A stretch of DNA of 64,000 bases from contig DATGGM010000188.1 of the NCBI GenBank assembly GCA_035308525.1, positions 1 through 64,000 on the forward strand, given 5' to 3'. Shown one piece after another: positions 40,682-50,100 of the stretch (position 1 is the stretch's first letter; every line of letters starts with the position of its first letter). Origin of the DNA: Bog-159 sp035308525. GTDB lineage: Bacteria > Acidobacteriota > Terriglobia > Bryobacterales > Bryobacteraceae. The notes beneath the pieces were generated by a model. That model saw nothing but the letters and a program-made list of their open reading frames with translations, was not told where the DNA came from and ran no database searches. The position numbers and the translations under genes are program-made.

Positions 40682-41710
40682 ATGAAGGCAGCACGCATTC
40701 ATCAACACGGCGGACCGGAAGTGCTGGTCTACGAAGACGCGCCCGAGCCGCGCATCAAGGCAAACGAAATTCTGCTGCGCGTCCGCGCCTGCGCGCTGAA
40801 TCACCTGGACCTTTTCGTACGCGCCGGCATTCCCGGCATGAAGTTCGATATGCCGCATATTCTGGGCAGCGACATCGCGGGCGAGGTGGTGGCGGTGGGC
40901 GAGTTGTGCGAGCGCGTCCAGCCGGGTTGGCGGGTGCTGCTCTCGCCGGGCTTGAGCTGCCGGCAATGCGCGCAGTGCGTTTCCGGCCACGACAGTTTTT
41001 GCCGCCGCTATACGATGTTCGGGTATCGTGTGGATGGCGGCAATGCCGAATTCATCGCCGCGCCGGAATACAGCGCCATCCAGATTCCGGATTCCATGCC
41101 CTTCGAATCGGCGGCGGCCGTTCCGCTGGTATTTCTGACCGCGTGGCACATGCTGATGGGGCGCGCCCATCTGCAACCCGGAGAGGACGTGCTGGTGCTG
41201 GCCGCATCCAGCGGGGTGGGGTCGGCGGCCATCCAGATCGCCAAGCTGTTTCACTGCCGGGTGATCGCCACGGCCGGTGGAGAAGCCAAGCTGGCTAAGG
41301 CGCGCGAATTGGGCGCCGATCATGTGATCGATCACTACCAGCAGGATATTTCAGCCGAGGTGCGCAAGATCACCGCCAAGCGCGGCGTGGACGTGGTGAT
41401 CGAACATGTCGGCACAGCCACCTGGCAGAAGAGCCTGGAGTCGCTGGCGCCCGCCGGCCGCGTGGTGACTTGCGGGGCTACCACGGGCTACGACGCCAAG
41501 GTGGACCTGCGCTTCCTGTTCAGCCGGCAGCTTTCGCTATTAGGATCGTTTATGGGCACCATGGGGGAGTTGCACCGCGTGCTGCAGTTCGTCTTTCGCG
41601 GGCAGTTGAAACCGGTGATCGACCGGGTATATCCGCTGGCGGAGATTCGCGCGGCGCATGAGCGGCTGGAGGGTAAGGAACAGTTCGGGAAAGTGGTGGT
41701 GGTGCCGTAG
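40682..41710 (+). CDS. Zinc-type medium-chain alcohol dehydrogenase/quinone oxidoreductase
   Basis: A 342-residue NAD(P)-dependent oxidoreductase. An N-terminal GroES-like domain (KAARIHQHGGPEVLVYEDAPEPRIKANEILLRVRACALNHLD) with HILGSDIAGEVVAVG is followed by the structural zinc cysteines (LSCRQCAQCVSGHDSFC). The Rossmann domain has VLVLAASSGVGSAAIQIAKLF (~170-190) and DHVIDHYQQD. The substrate is unknown. It is separate from the FkbH operon by 63 bases that hold a strong -10 box, so it is probably its own unit. Confidence 0.85.
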   Translation: MKAARIHQHGGPEVLVYEDAPEPRIKANEILLRVRACALNHLDLFVRAGIPGMKFDMPHILGSDIAGEVVAVGELCERVQPGWRVLLSPGLSCRQCAQCVSGHDSFCRRYTMFGYRVDGGNAEFIAAPEYSAIQIPDSMPFESAAAVPLVFLTAWHMLMGRAHLQPGEDVLVLAASSGVGSAAIQIAKLFHCRVIATAGGEAKLAKARELGADHVIDHYQQDISAEVRKITAKRGVDVVIEHVGTATWQKSLESLAPAGRVVTCGATTGYDAKVDLRFLFSRQLSLLGSFMGTMGELHRVLQFVFRGQLKPVIDRVYPLAEIRAAHERLEGKEQFGKVVVVP

Positions 41711-41753
41711 CGCCACTCGCCGCCGAGCCACGGGGCGGCATCCCGCCGCCTCC

Positions 41754-41759
41754 TATAAT
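41754..41759 (+). promoter_or_regulatory. -10 element (TATAAT) of the FkbH-ACP/glycosyltransferase operon
   Basis: A perfect TATAAT, 14 bases before the ATG at 41774. No convincing -35 box is found in the GC-rich bases upstream and no ribosome site precedes the start. Confidence 0.5.
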
Positions 41760-41773
41760 GGTGATGAAAACCG

Positions 41774-43894
41774 ATGTCCGGCCCTTCCATCTTCGTCAGC
41801 GCCACCTTCACAGCGGACGCCATCGAGCAGACGCTGGCCTTCTGGATGCGCGAGTTGGGTTTCGGCTACGGCGTGGGAATGGCGCCTTACAACCAGGTGT
41901 TTCAGCTCTTGCTCGACCCCGCCGGCGCGCTGGCGGCGAACCACGATGGAATCAACGCCCTGCTGGTGCGGTTCGAGGATTGGGCGCGCACGCCGGACCG
42001 CGCCGCAGAGGACCTGGCCCGCCTGCAAGAGGACGTCCGGCATTTCATCGCCGGCCTGGAGACGGCCGCAAGGTCATTCCGCGCACCCGCCATAGTTTGC
42101 ATTTGCCCGGCATCGCCCGGCTTCCCCGCTGAGTGGCAGAGCCGCCTGGAGGCGCTGGTTGCGGACGGCGCCGCGGAACTGAACACCGTCCACCTGATCC
42201 GGCCGTCCGAAATCAGCGAGTCGTACCCGGTAGGCCAGATCCACGATCCGCTGGGCGACAAACTCGGCCACATTCCGTACACCCCCGCGTACTTCGCGGC
42301 GATGGGCACCATGATCGCGCGCCGAATCCACGCGCTACGCGTGCCGCCCTGTAAAGCCGTGGCGCTCGATTGCGACGATACGCTTTGGAAGGGCATCTGC
42401 GGCGAGGACGGGCCACAAGGCGTGACCGTTGACCCTCCGCGCCGCGCATTGCAGGAATTCATGCTGGCGCAACATGCCGCGGGAATGCTGCTCTGCCTGT
42501 GCAGCAAGAATAACGTCGAGGATGTGCTGGATACCTTCCGGCTGCACCCGGAGATGGCCCTGCGGCTGGAGCATTTCACCGCGTGGCGCATCAACTGGCA
42601 GCCCAAGCCGCTGAACCTGGCGGCCCTGGCGCAGGAGCTGGACCTGGGCCTCGACAGTTTTATCCTCGTGGACGACAACCCTAAAGAGTGCCGCGAGGTG
42701 GCGGCGAGTTATCCGCAGGTGTTGAGCCTGGCGCTGCCCGCGCGCGACGAAGAGATCCCGGAATTCCTGAAGCACGCGTGGGCCTTCGATCATCTGCGGG
42801 TGACCGACGAGGACCGCGCGCGGCCGGCGATGTACGCGCAGGAGGCCGAGCGCCGGCGCGCGGAGAGACAAACGGGCAGCCTGGAAGATTTTCTCAACAA
42901 CCTGCAGCTCGACGTGCGCATCGCACAAATGTCGCCGAAGGATCTGGCGCGGGTGGCGCAGTTGACGCAGCGCACCAACCAGATGAACTTCACCACCGTG
43001 CGGCGGTCGGAGAGCGATATACAGGCGCTGCTCGGATCGGGTAAAGCCGAATGCCTGACGGTGCACGTGAGCGACCGCTTCGGCAGTTACGGACTGGCGG
43101 GGGCCATGATCTTTCGCGGCGGCGCCGACACGGTGGCCGTCGACACATTTCTGCTGAGCTGCCGCGCACTGGGCCGCGGCGTGGAGCATCGCATGCTTGC
43201 GGCGCTCGGGCAGATTGCACGGCAGCGCGGGCTGAGCGGTGTGGAAGCCCGCTTCGTCCGCAGCCAGCGGAACCGGCCGGCGCTGTTGTTTCTGGAGAGC
43301 GTGGGGCTGGAATTCCAGACTGTGCGCGGCGAAGCCCTGCTCTTCCGTTTTCCGGCGGACTTCGCGGCCGGGATCAAGTATAAACCGTCGGCTGTGCCGC
43401 CGAAGCCGGTTGCCGGGGAAAGTAAACCGGCCGCCGGCCGCAACGCGATTCCCTATACGCGCATTGCCGGCGAATTGCGCACTGTGGAACAGATTCTGGA
43501 GCGCTTGAGGGCGGAGGCGCCGCGCGCGCTGAAGTCCGTCCCGCCGGTGGAGCCGCGCTCGGATCTGGAACGTCAGCTTTGCCGCATCTGGACCGGCATG
43601 CTCAACGTGGAGCCCATCGGCATCCGCGACAACTTCTTCGACTTGGGCGGTCATTCCCTGCTCGCCGTGCAACTGCTTTCGCGGCTAAAGGAAGAACTGG
43701 GGATCGAGCTTTCTCTCGAAGTAGTGTACGGCGCGGATTTCACCATAGAGGAATTAGCCGGGGCCATCGAATTGCGCGAAATCGAAATGGCGGGCGCGGA
43801 TCGCTACGCGGCGCTGCTGGCGGAAGTGGAGAGCCTTACCGACGAAGAGGTGCGCGAGTTGCTGGCCAAGGAAAGCGGAGAAGCGCCGTACTGA
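41774..43894 (+). CDS. FkbH-like HAD phosphatase/acyl-carrier-protein fusion
   Basis: A 706-residue multidomain protein. Residues ~1-190 are the N-terminal alpha/beta region of FkbH-like proteins. Residues ~193-340 are a HAD subfamily IIIC domain: DCDDTLWKGICGEDG (D199, D201), a SKNN segment (~245) and ILVDDNPKECREVA (~299). Residues ~380-535 are the acyltransferase-like C-terminal half (LTQRTNQMNFTT). Residues ~590-690 are a phosphopantetheine carrier domain with DLGGHSLLAVQ; Ser ~628 is the attachment site. FkbH enzymes load a glyceryl unit from 1,3-bisphosphoglycerate onto a carrier protein. Here the carrier is built in. The chain ends with SLTDEEVRELLAKE, an NRPS/PKS-like terminal motif. 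The glycosyltransferase gene follows 3 bases later. Confidence 0.85.
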   Translation: MSGPSIFVSATFTADAIEQTLAFWMRELGFGYGVGMAPYNQVFQLLLDPAGALAANHDGINALLVRFEDWARTPDRAAEDLARLQEDVRHFIAGLETAARSFRAPAIVCICPASPGFPAEWQSRLEALVADGAAELNTVHLIRPSEISESYPVGQIHDPLGDKLGHIPYTPAYFAAMGTMIARRIHALRVPPCKAVALDCDDTLWKGICGEDGPQGVTVDPPRRALQEFMLAQHAAGMLLCLCSKNNVEDVLDTFRLHPEMALRLEHFTAWRINWQPKPLNLAALAQELDLGLDSFILVDDNPKECREVAASYPQVLSLALPARDEEIPEFLKHAWAFDHLRVTDEDRARPAMYAQEAERRRAERQTGSLEDFLNNLQLDVRIAQMSPKDLARVAQLTQRTNQMNFTTVRRSESDIQALLGSGKAECLTVHVSDRFGSYGLAGAMIFRGGADTVAVDTFLLSCRALGRGVEHRMLAALGQIARQRGLSGVEARFVRSQRNRPALLFLESVGLEFQTVRGEALLFRFPADFAAGIKYKPSAVPPKPVAGESKPAAGRNAIPYTRIAGELRTVEQILERLRAEAPRALKSVPPVEPRSDLERQLCRIWTGMLNVEPIGIRDNFFDLGGHSLLAVQLLSRLKEELGIELSLEVVYGADFTIEELAGAIELREIEMAGADRYAALLAEVESLTDEEVRELLAKESGEAPY

Positions 43895-43897
43895 GCG

Positions 43898-45088
43898 ATG
43901 CGTATTCTGCTGACCGCCAACGCATCGTATGCGCCGCCGCGCGGGGGCGCCACGCGCAGCAACCTTCTGTGGCTGGAGTTCATGGCGGCGCGCGGGCATC
44001 CGTGCCGGGTGGTGGCGGGCGGCGGAGAATCCGTCGTGCCCGGAGCGGATTCGCGCGTCGAAATTCACGCCGTTGCCGAGCGTGCGCGGCACGCGCACGA
44101 ATTGCGCCGGCAGATCCAGGAGTTTCAGCCCGATTGGGTGCTGGTTTCCTCCGAAGATCTGGGGCATGTGCTCCTGCGGGAGGCGCAACATTCGGCCGCG
44201 GGGCGCGTGGTGTACCTGGCGCACACGCCGCAGTTCTTTCCGTTCGGCCCGGCAAGCTGGAATCCGGATCCAGGCGCGACGGCACTGGTAACGGCCGCGG
44301 CCGGCATCGTGGCGATCGGCCATCATACGGGAGCCTACATTCGCCATCACGCCGGGCGCGAGGCCGCGGTAATCCATCCCCCGGTCTACGGCAGTGGACC
44401 GTTTCCGAACCTGGCGGCCTACGATGCGGGCCTGGTCACGATGGTGAATCCGTGCGCCGTGAAGGGTATTTCGATTTTCCTGGCGCTGGCGGAGCGCTTT
44501 CCTCAATGCGGCTTCGGGGCTTTGCCTGGATGGGGCACCACGTCGGCGGATCGCGCGCAGTTGGCTGCGTGCCCCAACGTCGAAATACTGCCGGGTTGCC
44601 GCCACATCACCGATTTCCTGGGGCGCTCGCGCATCCTGCTGATGCCTTCGCTTTGGTACGAAGGGTTCGGACTGATTGCGATGGAAGCCATGCTGCACGG
44701 TATCCCGGTGATCGCCAGCGATTCCGGAGGCCTGGTGGAAGCCAAGATGAGCACGCCGTTCGTGGTGCCTACGCCTGGCATTCAGCGCTACCAGCCGGTG
44801 TTCGACGAGCACGCGCTGCCCAAGCCGGTGATCGGCCCGCTGAATCTCGAACCATGGGCTGACACTTTGCGCGCACTGCTCGGCGACCGCGAACTGTACG
44901 AGCAGGTTTCGGCGGCGTCGCGCACAGCGGCCCTGCAATTTGTCGGCGGCCTGGATGCTGGCCGCATGCTGGCATATCTGCAGTCGCTCGAGCCCGCGGA
45001 CGCGGCGCCGGAGCGCCCGTCCCTGGCCAATCTTTCCGCCGAGAGGCGCGCACTGCTGCTGCGGAAAGCGCGCGCCTGGAAACCTTGA
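43898..45088 (+). CDS. GT4-like glycosyltransferase with NRPS-type terminal motif
   Basis: A 396-residue GT-B glycosyltransferase. The N-terminus is MRILLTANASYAPPRGGATR. The donor-site region has NPCAVKGISIFLALAERFPQ and PSLWYEGFGLIAMEAMLHGIPVIAS with the E-x7-E motif of GT4. The C-terminus LANLSAERRALLLRKARAW resembles the short 'LSxExRxLLxxxL' segment found at ends of NRPS and PKS modules, unusual for a glycosyltransferase. The next gene starts immediately after the stop. It is a paralogue of that gene's N-terminal half. The sugar donor and acceptor are unknown. Confidence 0.8.
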   Translation: MRILLTANASYAPPRGGATRSNLLWLEFMAARGHPCRVVAGGGESVVPGADSRVEIHAVAERARHAHELRRQIQEFQPDWVLVSSEDLGHVLLREAQHSAAGRVVYLAHTPQFFPFGPASWNPDPGATALVTAAAGIVAIGHHTGAYIRHHAGREAAVIHPPVYGSGPFPNLAAYDAGLVTMVNPCAVKGISIFLALAERFPQCGFGALPGWGTTSADRAQLAACPNVEILPGCRHITDFLGRSRILLMPSLWYEGFGLIAMEAMLHGIPVIASDSGGLVEAKMSTPFVVPTPGIQRYQPVFDEHALPKPVIGPLNLEPWADTLRALLGDRELYEQVSAASRTAALQFVGGLDAGRMLAYLQSLEPADAAPERPSLANLSAERRALLLRKARAWKP

Positions 45089-47050
45089 ATGCGCATCCTT
45101 TTGGCGCAAAACTCGCTCTATTATCCGGCTTACGGCGGCGGCGACCGTTCCAACCGGCTGCTGCTGGAGGCGCTCGCGGCGCGCGGACACGTATGCCGTG
45201 TGGTGGCGCGTATCGCCCGCTTCGGCGTTGCCGGGCATGCAACCTTTTTGCGCGAGCTGACGGCGCGGGGGGTCTCCCCAACGGCTACGGAAGGCGGCTC
45301 GGTCGTGTTTCGCCACGAGGACGTGGAGGCGCACGTGGTGACGCATCATCCCAATCTGCGCGCGTACTTCGCGGCACAGATTGCGGAGTTTGCGCCGGAC
45401 GTAATCCTGACCTCCACGGACGACCCGGCGCAGTTACTGCTGGAAGCCGCCCTGCGGCTGAACGCGCGCACCGTTTACCTGGCGCGCGCAACCCTGGCGC
45501 TGCCTTTCGGGACGGATTGTGCGTTTCCAAGCGCGGCCAAGACCGACGCGCTGCGGCAGTGCAACGCGGTAGTGGGTGTCAGCCGATACGTGGCCGATTA
45601 CATCCGCCGGTGGAGCGGGATCCCCGCCGTGCACGTGCCCATCTCGCTGCTCGACCCGCCGCCGTACCCGGACCTGGGCCGTTTCGAGAACGAATTCGTC
45701 ACGCTGGTCAATCCGTGCGCGGTGAAGGGCATTTCCATTTTTCTGGAGCTGGCCGGCCGCCTTCCCCAGGTGCGCTTTGCGGGCGTGCCGACGTGGGGCA
45801 CCAACCAGGCGGACCGCGCGGCGCTGGCCGCCCGCCCGAATGTGATGCTGCTCGATCCGGTGGACAACGTGGACGACATCCTGCGCCGCACGCGCGTGTT
45901 GCTGGTCCCTTCGTTGTGGGCCGAGGCGCGCTCGCGCATCGTGCTGGAGGCCATGCTGCGCGGCGTGCCCGTGATCGCGAGCAACGTGGGCGGCATTCCG
46001 GAGGTGAAACTGGGCGTCGATTACCTGCTTCCGGTGCGGCCAATCGAAAAGTACCGGTCGCAAATGGACGAGCAGATGGTGCCGGTTGCCGACGTACCCG
46101 CGCAAGATATCGGTCCGTGGGTGGAGGCGCTGGCGCGTCTCGTTTCGGACCGGGCGCACTATGATGCACTCTCGCGGTCCTCGCGCCAGGCAGCCCTGGC
46201 ATACGCCGCCCGCCTGAGCGTGGAGCCGTTCGAGTCTCTGCTGGAGACCATCAGGACGGATGTTCCGGCCTCTCCCGTGCACGCAGCGCGCGCCCCCGAA
46301 CCCTCGCCTCTCGAACGCCTTTCCCCGGATCGCCGGAAGCTGCTGTCCCTGCGGCTGCACAAAATCTTCGGCGCCGCGCCGGGTACTCTGCGCCTGTTCT
46401 GCTTCCCGCATGCGGGCGGAGGAGGGGCATCGTACTACAACTGGCAGGAGCATTTGCCGGCATGGGTCGCGGTTGCGCCGATGCGCATGCCGCGCCGCAG
46501 CGATATGGCGGGCACGGTGGCGGCTTTGTGCGATTCCATGCAGCCTTACCTGCACCAGCCGTTCGCCTTCTTCGGACACAGCATGGGCGCGGCGGTGGCA
46601 TTCGAGTTGGCGAGGCTTTTGCGGCGCCGCCGGCAACCGCTGCCCCACATGCTCGTGGTTTCGGGCGCGCGCGCGCCGCAGTTTCGCCGCGGACATATGC
46701 CGCCGCCGGAACCGAGCGAAGCTGAATTCGTGGAAGCGTTGCGCCGCCTGGAAGGGACCCCGGCGGAGGTGCTGGACAATCCCGAGCTGATGCGTGTTAT
46801 TCTGCCGGCGCTGCGCGAGGACGCCGCCGTCTACCGCAATTACGTCTATCTCGAAGAGCCGCCTCTCGATTGCCCGATTCGGGCCTACGGCGGCGCGCAG
46901 GATCCGAATGTCCATCGCGAACATCTGGAGGGCTGGGCGTTGCAGACCACGGCCGCATTCGGGTTACGAGTATTCCCCGGGGGACACTTTTTTCTGCAAA
47001 CCGCGCAGGGTGAGTTCCTGACGGCGCTGGCGGGCGATCTTTCTTTGTGA
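45089..47050 (+). CDS. Glycosyltransferase fused to a type II thioesterase
   Basis: A 653-residue two-domain protein. Residues ~1-385 are a GT4-like domain paralogous to the upstream gene (RILLAQNSLYYPAYGGGDRSN; NPCAVKGISIFLELAGRLPQ; PSLWAEARSRIVLEAML with E-x7-E). A LERLSPDRRKLLSLRLHKIFG linker (~405-425) of NRPS/PKS type follows. Residues ~430-653 are an alpha/beta-hydrolase thioesterase of the GrsT/type II kind: LFCFPHAGGGGASYYNW at the start, nucleophile FGHSMGAAVAFE (Ser ~498), catalytic His in FPGGHFFLQT (~633). Type II thioesterases release acyl groups from carrier proteins. The fusion suggests it works on the FkbH-ACP protein encoded two genes upstream. Confidence 0.82.
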   Translation: MRILLAQNSLYYPAYGGGDRSNRLLLEALAARGHVCRVVARIARFGVAGHATFLRELTARGVSPTATEGGSVVFRHEDVEAHVVTHHPNLRAYFAAQIAEFAPDVILTSTDDPAQLLLEAALRLNARTVYLARATLALPFGTDCAFPSAAKTDALRQCNAVVGVSRYVADYIRRWSGIPAVHVPISLLDPPPYPDLGRFENEFVTLVNPCAVKGISIFLELAGRLPQVRFAGVPTWGTNQADRAALAARPNVMLLDPVDNVDDILRRTRVLLVPSLWAEARSRIVLEAMLRGVPVIASNVGGIPEVKLGVDYLLPVRPIEKYRSQMDEQMVPVADVPAQDIGPWVEALARLVSDRAHYDALSRSSRQAALAYAARLSVEPFESLLETIRTDVPASPVHAARAPEPSPLERLSPDRRKLLSLRLHKIFGAAPGTLRLFCFPHAGGGGASYYNWQEHLPAWVAVAPMRMPRRSDMAGTVAALCDSMQPYLHQPFAFFGHSMGAAVAFELARLLRRRRQPLPHMLVVSGARAPQFRRGHMPPPEPSEAEFVEALRRLEGTPAEVLDNPELMRVILPALREDAAVYRNYVYLEEPPLDCPIRAYGGAQDPNVHREHLEGWALQTTAAFGLRVFPGGHFFLQTAQGEFLTALAGDLSL

Positions 47051-47168
47051 CCCGGGACTCCGCCTCGGTGCGATTACATACCGACGCATTTCTGTACCGG
47101 TTTCCTCCGCGTGGCGCGTCACTTAACTTTTGATAAGATTTTTCCAGCGAGATAGAGATCCATTAAAC

Positions 47169-50100
47169 ATGCGCTTAACACGACTTACACTCATGATGAC
47201 CCTGGCTGCCGTAAGCCTGACATGGGCGGCTGCGCCGTCCCCCACACGGTGGGTGGTGATGCTGACTGAAAAACCCGCTGTGGAACGCTACCCCGGAAAG
47301 TTCGCGAGAACCCGCGCGGTGGCCGAGCCGTACCGGCAGCATTTGCGGCAAGTGCAGGCAAACTTGCGCCAGCAGATCGAAAGCACGCATGCGCGAGTCA
47401 CCGGCTCCGTGCAACATTTAATCAACGCCATTTTCGTCGTGGCCACCCCGGCGCAGGCGGAGAATCTTCGCCATCTTGCGGGCGTTAAGAGCGTCACGCC
47501 CATGCCCCGGTATCATAAGGCGGATCAACTCAGCATCAGCAATGTCAGTGCGGCGTGGGGCGTGTCGGCGATCGGCGGCCAGGTGAACGCCGGAGCCGGA
47601 GTGGCCATCGCCATTATTGATACGGGCATCGACATCACGCAGCTGTCGTTCAACGATAGCGGGTTCACGGCGCCCGCCGGCTATCCGATATGTGACGTGG
47701 CGGCAAATTGCGCCTTTACCAACAATAAGGTAATCGTGGCCCGCAGCTACGTGAGTGACATCGTGACATCGGATGTGACCGGCAGTTCCAACGCGGCGCA
47801 GGACCGGCCCGACGACCTTACGGCGCGCGATGTGGACGGTCATGGCACCGGCGTCGCTTCGGTGGCCGCCGGAAACCCGGTCAGCTTCAACGGTACTACC
47901 ATTTCGGGTGTGGCGCCGCAAGCGTACCTCGGAAACTATAAAATCTTCGGCTCGGACGACGTTAACCCGAATGGTTCGGGCAATATCATCCAAGCTGTGG
48001 ACGATGCCGTCGCCGATGGTATGAACGTGATCAATCTGTCGCTGGGCAGCCCTGCCGGATATTACGGAGACGGACCGTTGGACACAAACTGCAGCGGCGG
48101 CCCCTGCGACACGCTGGCATATACATTGGAGCAGGCGGTGGAGAACGGGCAGGTGGTGGTTGTGGCAGCGGCGGGTAATCAGGGGAACACGGGTTACCAA
48201 TACAACCAGAATTCAGCCAGTCTTCCCACGCTGGCCACGGTCGGGTCGCCGGCTTATGCGCCCTCCGTAATCGGCGCGGGCGGCATTCAGAACGATGTCA
48301 CTTATGTCCAGAGCGTAGGTGTAGCCGGTAGCGGCGCCCCTTCCAACCTGCAGGCCATACCTGCCAAGACCAGCGCCGACGGCCCGGAACCAGCGGCGCC
48401 GTTCACCGCTCCGCTGGTGGATGTTACGCAAGCGGGTGACAGCGATGGACTGCTCTGCAACCCGATTGCCCCCAGCGCGCTGGTGAACGACATCGCCGTA
48501 ATTCGCCGTGGTTCCTGTGACTTTGGCACTAAGATTGGCAACGCTCAGAATGCCGGCGCAGTGGGGGTCATCTTCATCGATAACGGAACCGGCTTTTATC
48601 CCTGGAGCGCCGGGTCCGGCGCCTTGATCCCGGCGTTCCTGGTCAGCCAGAGCAGCGGCCAAAGCCTGCAGAGCTATGTCGATTCCAATTCCGGCGCGAA
48701 TGGGACCATGAGCCCGTATCCGTACCAGGTGCCTGTGTCGGCCGGTTATCAGTATCTGGCCGATAAGTGCTCCCCGGGAACCGCGCCGCCGCTGAGCATC
48801 GCGCTAATACCGGAGTCTGTGGCATGCTTTGCGGGTATCGGCCCGGTATTAGGCGCGAATGGCGCGTTTTCAGTCAAGCCGGATGTCTCCGCGGCTGCTA
48901 CTGACTTCCTGCTGGCCTCTGAGACCTCCGACTCCAACGGCGAGCTATTCAATTACTCCGGCTTCGGCACAGCCGACGGAACCAGCTTTTCAAGCCCCAT
49001 GTTCTCTGGCGCGGCCGCGCTGGTCCTGCAGGCGACCGGCTCCGCGGGCATTTCCCTGTCGCCGCTGCAAGTCAAGTCGGCCCTGGTGAACACAGGGTCT
49101 CTTACAGGCTTGCGGACCGCGGATGGCAGCGCTTCCGCGCCCATCAATGAAGTCGGTACGGGCTTGCTGCAGGCGCAGAATGCCGTGATCTCCACGGTAC
49201 AGGTTATTCTGGCTCCGGGTTGTTCTCCACTCAACGGTAATCTGTGCTTCGGCTCATCGGTCGAGTTCGGTCAGATCGCGGGCGGCTCGCTGCCGCTATC
49301 CGGCAACATCGGCTTGGCCAACGCAGGGACTAACCCGGTCACTCTCAGCCTTAGCGTTGCCGAGCCTGCCGGGGCATCCGGAACCCAGGTGCTGGTAAAT
49401 AACTCGACTGCCGCTAGTGTAACTATTCCGGCAAATCAAGTTACCACCGCCGTAGTCAGTCTATCGGGCGGCATTCCCGCGCCCGGCCGTTATGAGGGAT
49501 TAATTACTGCAACGGGCGGTCCTACGCCGCTCTACATTCCTTACCAGTTCCTGGTCAGCGACAATACGCCGTTCGACATTATTCCGCTCAACGAAACGCC
49601 CCCCGGATTCTATGGATTTGACGGCCCGGTGGGTGCGAACATTCCGTGGTACAACACGGTTTCCTGTACCGCCGTGAATAGCTGCGTGTTGGATTATGGC
49701 TCGATCGCTATTCAGGTGATCGACCGATTTGGCGTGCCGGTGGCCAGCGCTCCCGTGCAATGGGCGGTGACCGCGGGCGGCGGCAGCGTCCTCCAGGGGG
49801 CTCAGTACACGGACACCAGCACCGGCCCGACCGGAGTTGCCGGCGCGTCCGTAGTGTTGGGGGCGTCGCCGGGTTTGCAGGAGTTCACCGCCACCGTGAA
49901 TGGGATGACGTTCGCCTTTGACGGCAATGCGCGAACAGTGCCCTTCATCAACGCGGGCGGCATCGTGGATGCCGCCACCGCCGCAACCCCCGTGGCGCCC
50001 GGCTCCTGGATTTCGGTCTACGGCACGAACCTGACCGACAGCCTGCAAGGGAACAATGGCACTGATGACGCCTTCGACAATTGCCCGCAATGCAATCCGG

